From a virus: a DNA stretch of 49,319 nucleotides. Each line of letters opens with the position of its first letter. The stretch's first letter is position 1. Positions 34,956 through 43,284 of the stretch are shown here, piece by piece. The position numbers and the translations under genes are program-made. Under the pieces are notes generated by a model. The model did not search any database and had not been told where the DNA came from. It worked only from the letters and a program-made list of their open reading frames with translations. The stretch lies in IMG/VR virus record IMGVR_UViG_3300027290_000002, positions 1 to 49,319 of that record. One strand, given 5' to 3'.

Positions 34956-35801
34956 ATGGCAAACCTCAAACAAATTTTCCTAAACACATTACTCGAACAG
35001 GAAGCTCCTGAATCTGAAACCAATTATGATGCACAACAAGATGAGGCACCTCTTCGTGATCGTCTTGCAAAAAATGATGTGCCTGAAGATGCATTAGACG
35101 TAGAGCCTGGACCCCCTAACACTGGATACAAAGCCGAAGTTGCCGCAGCAGAGGATTGGATTCAAAATATTGATGAGTTTGTCAAATACCTAAATGATAC
35201 TGCGACTGGATCTATTAACCGACAAGTCAACGTATTAGATAGAGATAATAGTGTGTTTAAGGGAATTGCATCACGTATTTCGGATAAGGTTGCGCGTGTT
35301 TCAAGCGACTTAGCTGAACTTAAAGAAATTATTGCTGGGTTTGTTATCGCATCGGATCGCAAGGCTAAGAACATTAGAATGGCTGATTCTTTTGAAAGTG
35401 AATTAACTCCGTCTGAAATCGTGATTGAGAGATTATCACGTTGCGGGTTTGAGTATAAATCGTCATCGCCAGCATCGCATAGAATGGTGCTTGAAACAGC
35501 AGACGGTGAGTTATTTGCTGAAATCAATCAAGAAGGTCTCGTCAATGGCGAGAGCATTGATGAGTACATGGAACGTCTTAATGCAGAATACAACATCACT
35601 GAACTAATCGATGATGCCGATGAAACCATTATCGGTGAAGATGTTATCATGGATGAAAAAATCGTCAAGCAAATTAAAGAAATCGATGTAAAATTGGCTA
35701 CAAAGTGGGACTACGATTTATACATCAAACGCCGCGAGCTTTTGTCTAAGATGGAAACTAACTACATTGATGTCGCCAAAAGCTTAGTCGAGGGTGATTA
35801 A
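34956..35801 (+). CDS. Hypothetical, possibly head-associated protein
   Basis: The start at 34956 (MANLKQIFLNTLLEQE) gives 281 residues. An acidic Pro-rich segment (residues 15-55) follows the N-terminal helix. The middle (AAEDWIQNIDEFVKYLND, KVARVSSDLAELKEIIAG) is helical, and the C-terminus is mixed. The short amphipathic N-terminal helix followed by acidic sequence resembles the other small head-type genes of this window (29549, 48718, 48947). No family is recognised. It converges on primase with a 4-base TTAA overlap of stops. Confidence 0.55.
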   Translation: MANLKQIFLNTLLEQEAPESETNYDAQQDEAPLRDRLAKNDVPEDALDVEPGPPNTGYKAEVAAAEDWIQNIDEFVKYLNDTATGSINRQVNVLDRDNSVFKGIASRISDKVARVSSDLAELKEIIAGFVIASDRKAKNIRMADSFESELTPSEIVIERLSRCGFEYKSSSPASHRMVLETADGELFAEINQEGLVNGESIDEYMERLNAEYNITELIDDADETIIGEDVIMDEKIVKQIKEIDVKLATKWDYDLYIKRRELLSKMETNYIDVAKSLVEGD

Positions 35802-36832
35802 TTTATTTGCATGTATGATGCTTTTGCAGCAATGCCGTTCTTAGCATGCTTTAGTAGAATTTGATAAGGAAATTCATTTATTTTCTTATCAATGCAAATA
35901 TCATTGATATCTTTATATATAGATAACGCAGCCGGCCATACAAATACGGTTTCCCCTTTGTCTACTAATTCAATAAATTTATCAGTAACATCTTCATTGC
36001 GATCTTGATATGGATTGTCCAAAACCCATACAATTTTATAAAACGCCTTTAGTGTTTCTAATTGGCTCTCTTGTTTTGGAGTGCATGCAATTCCCGCAAC
36101 TGCTACTCCATTTTTGACAAAGCATGCGTCTACAGGGCCTTCAAAAATAAAGCAATAGTCAATGTCGTTATTTACATTATTCAAATTGAATATGCTTTTG
36201 TCTGAATTGATTTTTGACAAATATTTTGGGCCATCGTCATTGTCATTTATTTTTCTAGATTGGTAAAAGCAGATTTTATTACCAATATCGTAAAATGGGA
36301 TGATAATACGATCTCCGTGGTATTTGTCCTTGTGTGAAAAATAAATCGCCTTTGGTCTGTTTATGGCAGTATCTAATTTTCTCATTTTAAGATACTTAAC
36401 TGCTTTCGTTACAGCAGGGTCACTTTTATAAAAATCGATTACATTATCATCTAGCAGATTGATTGCATCGGTGGGTAGGTCCGGAATTGTGTATGTCTGT
36501 GATGATGCCTCTAATTTCTTAAAAAATTTGCCACCGGTGCCCATATCAAATCCATAATTTTTCATGGCATCATTAACAATTTGAGACGGGCTTTGTCCTG
36601 TGACCTCTTTAATCCACCACAGCGCCGTCCATGAGTTTTGACAATTATGGCAAAACATTGAATTTGAACCTGGGTAATAGTAAAGCCTTTTTTTCTTTAA
36701 CCAACTTTTACCTTCTCTGCATATTGGGCATGATGCGTTATATTTGTCCCCAACTCGCCGAGCTTTGCCTGCATGAAGGTAAAACTTCTCAAGCACATAA
36801 TCAGCTGGTAAATTATTGTCAAATTCGCTCAT
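35798..36832 (-). CDS. DNA primase (T4 gp61-like)
   Basis: This 344-residue protein has an N-terminal zinc-binding domain (CPICREGKSW and CHNCQNSW, residues 35-66) and a Toprim-type catalytic core. The core includes RIIIPFYD, CFIFEGPVDACF with the conserved Glu, and VVWVLDNPYQDRN supplying acidic metal ligands. It synthesises RNA primers for lagging-strand DNA with a replicative helicase that lies outside the window. The length matches T4 gp61 (342). It is transcribed away from the baseplate block from a 25-base shared upstream region containing TATACT. Confidence 0.88.
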   Translation of the reverse strand: MSEFDNNLPADYVLEKFYLHAGKARRVGDKYNASCPICREGKSWLKKKRLYYYPGSNSMFCHNCQNSWTALWWIKEVTGQSPSQIVNDAMKNYGFDMGTGGKFFKKLEASSQTYTIPDLPTDAINLLDDNVIDFYKSDPAVTKAVKYLKMRKLDTAINRPKAIYFSHKDKYHGDRIIIPFYDIGNKICFYQSRKINDNDDGPKYLSKINSDKSIFNLNNVNNDIDYCFIFEGPVDACFVKNGVAVAGIACTPKQESQLETLKAFYKIVWVLDNPYQDRNEDVTDKFIELVDKGETVFVWPAALSIYKDINDICIDKKINEFPYQILLKHAKNGIAAKASYMQIN

Positions 36833-36839
36833 CTCTCTA

Positions 36840-36849
36840 AGTATAAATA
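36840..36849. promoter_or_regulatory. Overlapping divergent promoters: late TATAAATA (+) and -10-like TATACT (-)
   Basis: A perfect T4 late element TATAAATA occupies 36842-36849 on the plus strand, 8 nt before the ATG at 36858. TATACT occupies 36845-36840 on the minus strand, 7 nt before the primase ATG. The two elements share four bases. Confidence 0.6.
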
Positions 36850-36857
36850 AGGACTAT

Positions 36858-37223
36858 ATGAATTATAACGAATTGGTTGCATATTATCAAGTGAAATTAT
36901 TAGGTGAAAAGGATTATCGTGGGTACAATCCTGATAATTTCGACCGTAAACATCAGAACATCACTACAACCAAGGACAAAAATCAATTTCGTCCTTACAA
37001 CAAGGTATCACAGACACTAACGACATCTGCCGACCAAATGCTAAAGAATATAGATAAATCTGCTCCTGGCTCGATTATGAAAGTAACAGACCCAATAGCA
37101 CAAGAAATAATGACATTCTATAACGTACGGCCTACCGAAAAAGAACCCGAAAAGAGATTGAACTCTGCTAATGGGTTAATGCTCATTCTCATAAATGGTG
37201 CATACTCATTGAAAAAAGAATAA
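36858..37223 (+). CDS. Hypothetical protein, first gene of the baseplate block
   Basis: Using the ATG at 36858 (MNYNELVAYYQVKLLG) gives 121 residues; the reading frame extends upstream into the primase gene. The middle is polar (NFDRKHQNITTTKDKNQF), and the C-terminal half contains SAPGSIMKVTDPIAQEIMTFYNV. AAGGA at 36849-36853 before the ATG is the nearest thing to a Shine-Dalgarno sequence in the window. Position suggests a baseplate or tail assembly role; no family is recognised. Confidence 0.6.
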   Translation: MNYNELVAYYQVKLLGEKDYRGYNPDNFDRKHQNITTTKDKNQFRPYNKVSQTLTTSADQMLKNIDKSAPGSIMKVTDPIAQEIMTFYNVRPTEKEPEKRLNSANGLMLILINGAYSLKKE

Positions 37224-37231
37224 ACTCAATT

Positions 37232-37996
37232 ATGTATTGCCCAGAACCTCAACCATATAAATTTAATCTAGCAGCTGGTGCCGACGCCGACAAAGGACCA
37301 ATACCTGCTTTTTTGGATTTGTTAGGAAAATGGCCTACGTCAATTCCTCTCAAGACTATGTGGTCTGTAGAACTGACAGTGCCTCGAGTGATGAATACAT
37401 ATTTGTCTGAGCCTTTATCAAATCCATCAATATCATATGGCGTGAAGGGGGCCGACGCTGCAAAATCATGGGATGTAGATGATCAGCGTCAAGAGATTGT
37501 GACAGCAACTACAAAAGAAATAAATGGGTGGTATTTGGGAAATATGTTGGCTACGGGTGTTGATTTTATATCTGACGGGATTACAACTAAAAGGGCTGCT
37601 GTAGAAAAATCTGCTGGTTACTTGGGTGGTATCCTTACTGAGGGTCGTAATGAATTAGATGCGTTGCGTATATCTTTTCTCGAGACTAATATATCATATG
37701 TGGATACTGCAATTCGCCCATGGATGATCAATGTTGCTGCCGATAGTTTGGTTGCTTATAATCGCCGCGACAATTTGAAATTGCGGAGCGATATTATATG
37801 CAGCTTATATGCACTAACTGGCCCGGGTAAAGCACCTATCAAAAGAAAGACGTATTATTTTTATAATGCTTTTCCTTCAAGTATAGCCGGCGAAAAATAT
37901 GCATCTGTGGGGGATTCGTCTATAATATCAACCACTGTTAATTTTTCCTATTCTCATTATTCGATTATATCTGGGAAAACATTTAGTGGATCTTGA
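37232..37996 (+). CDS. Tail-tube-fold baseplate protein (gp54-like tube initiator candidate)
   Basis: This 254-residue protein contains TMWSVELTVPRV near the start, a glycine/alanine-rich insertion, then ALRISFLETNISYVDTAIRPWMI, RRDNLKLRSDIICSLYAL and TYYFYNAFPSSIAGE, ending SSIISTTVNFSYSHYSI. This is the strand order of tube-type proteins (gp19/gp48/gp54). In T4, gp54 starts tube assembly on the baseplate. Being next to gp26-, gp29- and gp48-like genes supports that role, though the family member cannot be fixed by eye. Confidence 0.6.
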   Translation: MYCPEPQPYKFNLAAGADADKGPIPAFLDLLGKWPTSIPLKTMWSVELTVPRVMNTYLSEPLSNPSISYGVKGADAAKSWDVDDQRQEIVTATTKEINGWYLGNMLATGVDFISDGITTKRAAVEKSAGYLGGILTEGRNELDALRISFLETNISYVDTAIRPWMINVAADSLVAYNRRDNLKLRSDIICSLYALTGPGKAPIKRKTYYFYNAFPSSIAGEKYASVGDSSIISTTVNFSYSHYSIISGKTFSGS

Positions 37997-38022
37997 AACC
38001 CGTTCATAGTAATTAACTTTTA

Positions 38023-38928
38023 ATGATATTGCGGTCGTTTAATAAGATTTGGATACCAAGTGCTGAGAAAGAATTATTCTTCGCTGAGATAACGCACGAC
38101 CAAGAAAAAATTCTTGCAAAGGCTGCGAAGCAGACAACGCTAAATTCTTCGTCATTTTGTTTTGCTATTGACAAAATCATGCAAGAAAATTGCATGGAAT
38201 CTTATAATGATTTTAATATCATTGATCGATTATATTATGCCATATACACCCGAGGGTATTGCTTCGATAAAGAGTTAAAGTATTCCGTTGAATGTGATTG
38301 TGGTGATACTATGTCTTTTAATTTGGAGATTGATGAGGTACTCAGCAAAATTAAATATGCAGACACACATCTTAGTATTGATTTTGGTAATGTATTGCGA
38401 TATACTATCGGTTGGCCCCGGATTGTAAATGATCTTGAGTATAGAAGACTGTCAGACAAAAAAGGAACGCTAGATCACAATTTATGGAGATCGTCGTTCA
38501 TAAAAGAGATGTCTATTGAAGGTAATAATGTCCCTTCACATTTTCTTACCGTTGAAAATAATTTCAAGTTGTTAACTGAGTTGGGTGTGTCTGTAACGTC
38601 TAATTTTTATAAGACTATTGATGCTTTTATTGAGAAGGAAACCTATAAAGAAATCGCGTATTCTTATCGATGTTTCAATTGTGGATCGTTGCTGTATCAT
38701 CTCGATACATCTCTAGACTCATTGTTTAATTTTGTGATATCTATATACAATGCAAATCTCCAAGATTTATATACAAAGGAAATGAATTTCATGACTCTTT
38801 TCCCTGGGCAACCAATCAATCAATTAATTCCAATTGAAAGAGACCATCTCATTTCTCTGAAAATCAATTCGACACAACAACAACGTGAGACATCGGATTA
38901 TGAAGATCAATTTCTTGATATAATGTAA
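38023..38928 (+). CDS. Baseplate hub protein, T4 gp26-like (PF12322 type)
   Basis: This 301-residue protein follows the plan of T4_baseplate proteins: FAIDKIMQENCM, then NIIDRLYYAIYTRGYCFDKE, a Cys pair in VECDCGD (about residue 90) and a second pair in CFNCGS (about residue 222), ending in a helical tail. In T4 these proteins belong to the central hub of the baseplate or assist its assembly. The two Cys pairs may bind zinc. The next gene is a probable paralogue lacking these cysteines. It lies 26 bases after the tube-fold gene. Confidence 0.65.
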   Translation: MILRSFNKIWIPSAEKELFFAEITHDQEKILAKAAKQTTLNSSSFCFAIDKIMQENCMESYNDFNIIDRLYYAIYTRGYCFDKELKYSVECDCGDTMSFNLEIDEVLSKIKYADTHLSIDFGNVLRYTIGWPRIVNDLEYRRLSDKKGTLDHNLWRSSFIKEMSIEGNNVPSHFLTVENNFKLLTELGVSVTSNFYKTIDAFIEKETYKEIAYSYRCFNCGSLLYHLDTSLDSLFNFVISIYNANLQDLYTKEMNFMTLFPGQPINQLIPIERDHLISLKINSTQQQRETSDYEDQFLDIM

Positions 38929-38947
38929 TTTGGACATAATTAAATGC

Positions 38948-39781
38948 ATGCCAGAATCAATAAAAATCCTCGACTTTAATGACGCGTTAAATCTTATTAA
39001 GAAAAATACAATGTCTGCGGCAACTGCTGTATGGATTCCATCTCTATCTCGTTCGTTTAAATTCAGACAACTCACAACACAGCAGCACAAAGAACTTTTA
39101 AAATGTGCCATTAATGCGTCTGTTTTGAAGTCCGAGATGAATATTGTTCTGTATAATATTTTGAAAGACTGCCTAGTTGACGATGCTAATGTGGATCAAT
39201 TTACTATTTTGGATAAAATAGCCATATGCTATCAATTGCGTCGATTTAATTCTGGTAATTTTGTCAAATGCGAATTTAATGTTGATGGTGTCAAGCATTA
39301 TAATAATTTTGATATTGATATTGCTATTGACAATTTTGAACAAAACTACTCATCAGTTGTATTAGATTCCGTTATCAATTCAAGCAATCTTCAAGTACGA
39401 GTTAGCATCCCGACTCTAAAAACACAAAAGGAAATTGATGAATATGTGGTTAATAATCATATAGCAGATCTTCATACTATATCAGATGAGGAGCCAAATT
39501 CTTTAAATAATTTCTTGGCTGAGATTATTATCTACAACATTATCCAATTCATTGATGAAATTGATATTAATGGCAGTACTATTGCCTTTAATAAACTAAC
39601 AGTAGATGAACGCATTCAATTAGTCAATCAGCTTGATAAGTCTACATTTGATAAAATTTCTAAATTCGTATCAGAATTTAATCAATTAAAGGAAACACTC
39701 ATCAATAATAAATTTGAATACAACGGCACCACTATTAATTTTCCATTAGATCTTAACTCGAATTTCTTTGTGACCGAATAA
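38948..39781 (+). CDS. Second gp26-like baseplate protein (paralogue without Cys pairs)
   Basis: The ATG at 38948 (MPESIKILDFNDAL) gives 277 residues; a TTG at 38930 is in frame but less likely. FKFRQLTTQQHKELLKCAI, IVLYNILKDCL and FTILDKIAICYQLRRFNSG match the N-terminal layout of the gp26-like family. The C-terminal half (LAEIIIYNIIQFIDEI, LTVDERIQLVNQL) is helical. Adjacent duplication suggests hetero-oligomeric hub parts. CATAATTAAATGCATG just before the start nearly repeats the sequence before the gene at 44827. Confidence 0.55.
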   Translation: MPESIKILDFNDALNLIKKNTMSAATAVWIPSLSRSFKFRQLTTQQHKELLKCAINASVLKSEMNIVLYNILKDCLVDDANVDQFTILDKIAICYQLRRFNSGNFVKCEFNVDGVKHYNNFDIDIAIDNFEQNYSSVVLDSVINSSNLQVRVSIPTLKTQKEIDEYVVNNHIADLHTISDEEPNSLNNFLAEIIIYNIIQFIDEIDINGSTIAFNKLTVDERIQLVNQLDKSTFDKISKFVSEFNQLKETLINNKFEYNGTTINFPLDLNSNFFVTE

Positions 39782-39795
39782 TAAGACACGTCGGC

Positions 39796-39803
39796 TGTAA
39801 ATA
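39796..39803 (+). promoter_or_regulatory. T4-late-like octamer TGTAAATA, 5 nt before the ATG at 39809
   Basis: It matches TATAAATA at seven of eight positions. The 5-base spacing would put +1 on the A of the start codon. Confidence 0.5.
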
Positions 39804-39808
39804 ATAAT

Positions 39809-41842
39809 ATGGCCGATGAATCCACACGCATTAATCTATCTGACGTACGTATCAATATGTCAGATCTGCAAGATTTGATCGGAAGGCGTGAGACTGAAGA
39901 AATTTCGTATGCGCTAGCACGTGCAATTAAAGAAAAGGTATCAGCATCGATAACTAAATCTGATTTATTAATTGATCTAGGAGATAGGGTCAATAAAATT
40001 TTAGATTCTACAATGGATGATTCATTGGCAAATGCAATTCGCCCATCGATAATAGAATCTCTGAAGCTTAATTTATCTGACAATATCAAGAATACTAATT
40101 TCATTGATACTTCAAAGTCAGTCAATATATTCGACGAATTAAAAATACCTCTAGCTGAACAATATAGTACATTCGCTGCAGAATTATTTCAGCGCGCCTC
40201 ATCTCAAACGTCAAATATAGATTTCAAAGCGTTAATTGAGGCTGGGTTTAATAATTCATTATTTGCACCTCAAAGTATTCCTCAGATAAATATCGAGAGC
40301 ATTAAAGCTGATTTATCAAAATTGGCTTCAAACAATGCTCAGCCCTCGGCGCCTACTGTGAATTATGCATCTAATGATATGCTAAATGCATTGAAGGTGC
40401 AGAATACAACACAACAACAAAATGCAATATTTGATGCAGAGGTGACTGCTACTCCTGTTGTTCTTCAAGATGTCGGAGATAATGCTGTTAGTAAATTGAA
40501 GGGATTGTTCGCAGCTTCTGATCAAATTAGTGCAGGCAAACGGAATGAAGTATCTTCTGAAGAAATGGGAGGCGGGGGTCTATTAGGTGGCTTGGTAGAT
40601 TCAGTTTCTGAATTATTTGGAGGGGGCGGATCTGCCAGATCTAGAAAACCATCTGGCGGGGGATCTCGTTCGGGTTCCGGCGGCGCGACCGGTTCTGGTT
40701 CCAGACCAAGAGGTTCGCGTGCAGCAAGAGCACCCAAACCCTCAAGAGGGGTTGTTTCGAGAGGAGCAGGTGCTGTTAGACGTGCTGCCACGAGAAGCGC
40801 TAAGACCGTTGCCAAAATAGGAGGCAAAGCGTTGCGAGCTGCCGGGGGTATTGCAAAGGGTGCTGGCGCAATGGCTTCATCAGCAGGTAAAATGCTAGGC
40901 CCTCTCGCACTTGCCGTAACTGCGGGGCAGGCTGTCGGGACTGTTCAAGACTTATTATCTGATGAAGGCAAGGAGCGTCTATTAATGGAATCTGAGCAAA
41001 TGAGAAAGCGAAGTGGTGTTGGTGGATTCCTAGAAAATACTTTGGATTTAGTTTCGAACCCATCTGATTATCTTGCAAAGACTGGCATGGTTGCTGGTGG
41101 TGATATCGCCAAAAAAATCTACGGATCTGATCAGATAGATGCTAATTTAGTGGCAAGCAATAAGCAAAATACAGATTTAGCTCAAAGTGCACGTGCGTCT
41201 ATTGAGAAAAGAAATGAGTTATTGGGTGCAACTAATGAAGGTAAAGAATTGCTACAAAATTTGAATATCGGAGCTTCGTTAATTAAAAGCAATGCTGCTG
41301 CTGTTAAAACAGATGCAGGTGAAATTCAGCGAATAAATCCTGGCATGGCTGCTGTTATTCTTGACAAGTATCAGGGAGACACACAAAAAACAATCGACGA
41401 GATGAGACGAATCAATTCGTTGCCTGGTGCTGATGCTGTTAAAGAAATTGAATTATTAAAGCAACAATTTAATAAACTACAACAAAGTTCTTCTGAAAGA
41501 ACAACACCAGTGCAAAGCACCCCAATAGTAAATCCGTCACCAATGCTCGCACCCCCACAGGACTATAGCACTCCGGCTGTTACTCGGAATACCGAAAGCA
41601 TAACGCCTCTGGTTGCATCGAGCAGTGATATCAAGAACATGACATCAGTCATTTCGTCAAAATTAGACACACTAAACAATATGATCCCACAACTTGCACC
41701 ACCAGATAGCGGCAGTGATACATCTGTTGTTGTTAGTACCGGTGGTGAATCTGGTGGTGGATTTGGGGGATCTAGAGATCCAGCATATGAATTTAGAATT
41801 TCATCATGGAATCGTATTCGAGGCAATTCAATCGTACATTAA
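39809..41842 (+). CDS. Tape-measure/hub protein candidate (T4 gp29-like position)
   Basis: This 677-residue protein lies between gp26-like and gp48-like genes, where T4 has gp29. The N-terminal 240 residues are helical and acidic. Residues about 252-350 form an unusual Gly/Ser/Arg-rich region (GGGGSARSRKPSGGGSRSGSG, abbreviated) followed by Ala/Gly-rich, partly hydrophobic helices (AAGGIAKGAGAMASS, GPLALAVTAGQAVG). The last 300 residues are helical, then Pro/Ser-rich, ending in glycine repeats. A hydrophobic glycine-rich stretch in a long helical protein fits tape-measure proteins that enter the membrane at ejection. The length is similar to T4 gp29 (590). Sequence similarity itself is not visible to me. 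Confidence 0.55.
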   Translation: MADESTRINLSDVRINMSDLQDLIGRRETEEISYALARAIKEKVSASITKSDLLIDLGDRVNKILDSTMDDSLANAIRPSIIESLKLNLSDNIKNTNFIDTSKSVNIFDELKIPLAEQYSTFAAELFQRASSQTSNIDFKALIEAGFNNSLFAPQSIPQINIESIKADLSKLASNNAQPSAPTVNYASNDMLNALKVQNTTQQQNAIFDAEVTATPVVLQDVGDNAVSKLKGLFAASDQISAGKRNEVSSEEMGGGGLLGGLVDSVSELFGGGGSARSRKPSGGGSRSGSGGATGSGSRPRGSRAARAPKPSRGVVSRGAGAVRRAATRSAKTVAKIGGKALRAAGGIAKGAGAMASSAGKMLGPLALAVTAGQAVGTVQDLLSDEGKERLLMESEQMRKRSGVGGFLENTLDLVSNPSDYLAKTGMVAGGDIAKKIYGSDQIDANLVASNKQNTDLAQSARASIEKRNELLGATNEGKELLQNLNIGASLIKSNAAAVKTDAGEIQRINPGMAAVILDKYQGDTQKTIDEMRRINSLPGADAVKEIELLKQQFNKLQQSSSERTTPVQSTPIVNPSPMLAPPQDYSTPAVTRNTESITPLVASSSDIKNMTSVISSKLDTLNNMIPQLAPPDSGSDTSVVVSTGGESGGGFGGSRDPAYEFRISSWNRIRGNSIVH

Positions 41843-41845
41843 TAT

Positions 41846-42919
41846 ATGCAAAATAAATCATTACACAATAGAATTCTAAGCCAATTAAGAACTCCATCTG
41901 ATTCTGTTTATCAATATATGGGCGAATTGGGTGAAATTGATGTAGTCAAAGACTTTCATTGGGCTGTATTTGATGGTTCAAAAGAAATCCCGCGCAATAG
42001 GGTGCCAAGTATACGACTAACTGAATATCAGCCAACTGGAAGTCAAACTATAGCAGGCATTGAAAAACTAATTGCAAATGCATTTGGCTCATTTAGGTCT
42101 ATTGGTGAGTCACTTGATTACTATAAATCTTTATACAACGCAAAGCCAACAGGTAATACATATATCCTACCATATTTTACATCTTCATTGCGAACTAAAT
42201 CTAACAATTGGCAAGTTAATAATTTGAATAATAAGGCAAAACAACTATCTGATTTTTTTACTTCAAGTAAAGGCCAGGGGGCTGATGTTAATAAGAAGCA
42301 AACCAATAAAATCAAGCAAATCGGCGCGGCTTCAAAAGTAGTTGGTGTCGCTGCTGGTATTTTTACTGGCAGTCAATTGGGAGTAGAGTATCCAAAACAA
42401 TGGGACGGTTCCCATGGTGTTGCGGAGTACTCATTTAGTATTATACTTCATAATACAATGAGCCTGCAGAGTACTCAACAAAATTGGGCACTTGTTACTT
42501 TACTAACTTATAATAATTCTTATAATCGACGAAATCTCGCCCTTCAAGATGCTCCCGTTCTTTATAAAGTTGAAATACCTGGTGTTAGATACTCCCCCGC
42601 ATCTTTCATGAAAAAAATCGACATTAGAATGCTAGGGCAAATGCGTAAATATTCGCCTCAAGAGCTTTTGGGGTCATCTGGTGGGCAAATAATAATGCCA
42701 GAAGCTTATCAAATAGATATCACGATGCAAGATCTATTTGCCGAGTCAAGACAATTATTGTCTTGGATTACAGAGGCAGATAAAAGAGTTGAGGTTTTTT
42801 CAAAAAACACCCGCGAAATCGTTAATGAAAATCTTCAAAATGGTGCTAGAGCAAACGACGGCAGTGCTGGTGCTCGTGGCGTCCCAAATCAATATATCAG
42901 AGACTATGGTGGTTTTTAA
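41846..42919 (+). CDS. Baseplate tail-tube cap protein (T4 gp48-like)
   Basis: This 357-residue protein is close to T4 gp48 (364). It has an N-terminal baseplate-binding part (IPRNRVPSIRLTEYQPTG), a polar basic middle, and a C-terminal tube-like domain: YSFSIILHNTM, QNWALVTLLTYNNSYNRRN, APVLYKVEIPGVRYSPASFMKKIDI and IIMPEAYQIDITMQDLF. Gp48 caps the hub and starts the tube with gp54. It starts 3 bases after the tape-measure-like gene, the same order as in T4 (29-48). Confidence 0.7.
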   Translation: MQNKSLHNRILSQLRTPSDSVYQYMGELGEIDVVKDFHWAVFDGSKEIPRNRVPSIRLTEYQPTGSQTIAGIEKLIANAFGSFRSIGESLDYYKSLYNAKPTGNTYILPYFTSSLRTKSNNWQVNNLNNKAKQLSDFFTSSKGQGADVNKKQTNKIKQIGAASKVVGVAAGIFTGSQLGVEYPKQWDGSHGVAEYSFSIILHNTMSLQSTQQNWALVTLLTYNNSYNRRNLALQDAPVLYKVEIPGVRYSPASFMKKIDIRMLGQMRKYSPQELLGSSGGQIIMPEAYQIDITMQDLFAESRQLLSWITEADKRVEVFSKNTREIVNENLQNGARANDGSAGARGVPNQYIRDYGGF

Positions 42920-42972
42920 AATATATTTGTACAATGAAAAAATTAACCAAAACAAATATTGATATATACAAA

Positions 42973-43284
42973 ATGTCTTCCTTGTTCAACAAGTATGAAG
43001 ATAATGATGGTTTTGTGTTTTTTAATATTCTTAAAAGAATCAATCTCAATGCTGATAATCTAAATGACTTTGAAATATTTGAGCCATATGTAATAAAGCC
43101 AGGAGATTCGTATACAAATATTGCATATAAATATTATGGCAATCTTAATGTGTGGTGGGTTATATGCACATTAAATAAAATTGACAATCCCTTTATTAAA
43201 CCTGCAATAGGCGCTCGCATATATTTGTTGCGGCTCAATTATATGTCTCAGCTATTAGATCAATTATCATTTGCCAATGGATAA
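42973..43284 (+). CDS. Baseplate wedge protein gp53-like (LysM-like)
   Basis: From the ATG at 42973 (MSSLFNKYEDND) it has 103 residues; an in-frame ATG at 42934 would add 13 residues. YVIKPGDSYTNIAYKYYGNLNVWWVICTLN corresponds to the LysM-like core shared with T4 gp53 (a KGSPRPEELANIIYGNPQLYWVLL-type segment). Gp53 joins baseplate wedges around the hub. The gene overlaps the next one by 8 bases. Confidence 0.75.
   Translation: MSSLFNKYEDNDGFVFFNILKRINLNADNLNDFEIFEPYVIKPGDSYTNIAYKYYGNLNVWWVICTLNKIDNPFIKPAIGARIYLLRLNYMSQLLDQLSFANG

Noticed and set aside
34904-35023. Longer QueC start adding 40 residues
   Set aside because: The extension runs through the divergent promoter region and into the next gene's opposite strand. 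MNKVIIFSGGLDST is the family N-terminus.
40522-40827. Minus-strand Pro-rich frame opposite the Gly/Ser/Arg region of the tape-measure-like gene
   Set aside because: Proline/alanine runs are the expected antisense of glycine/arginine codons; there is no independent support.
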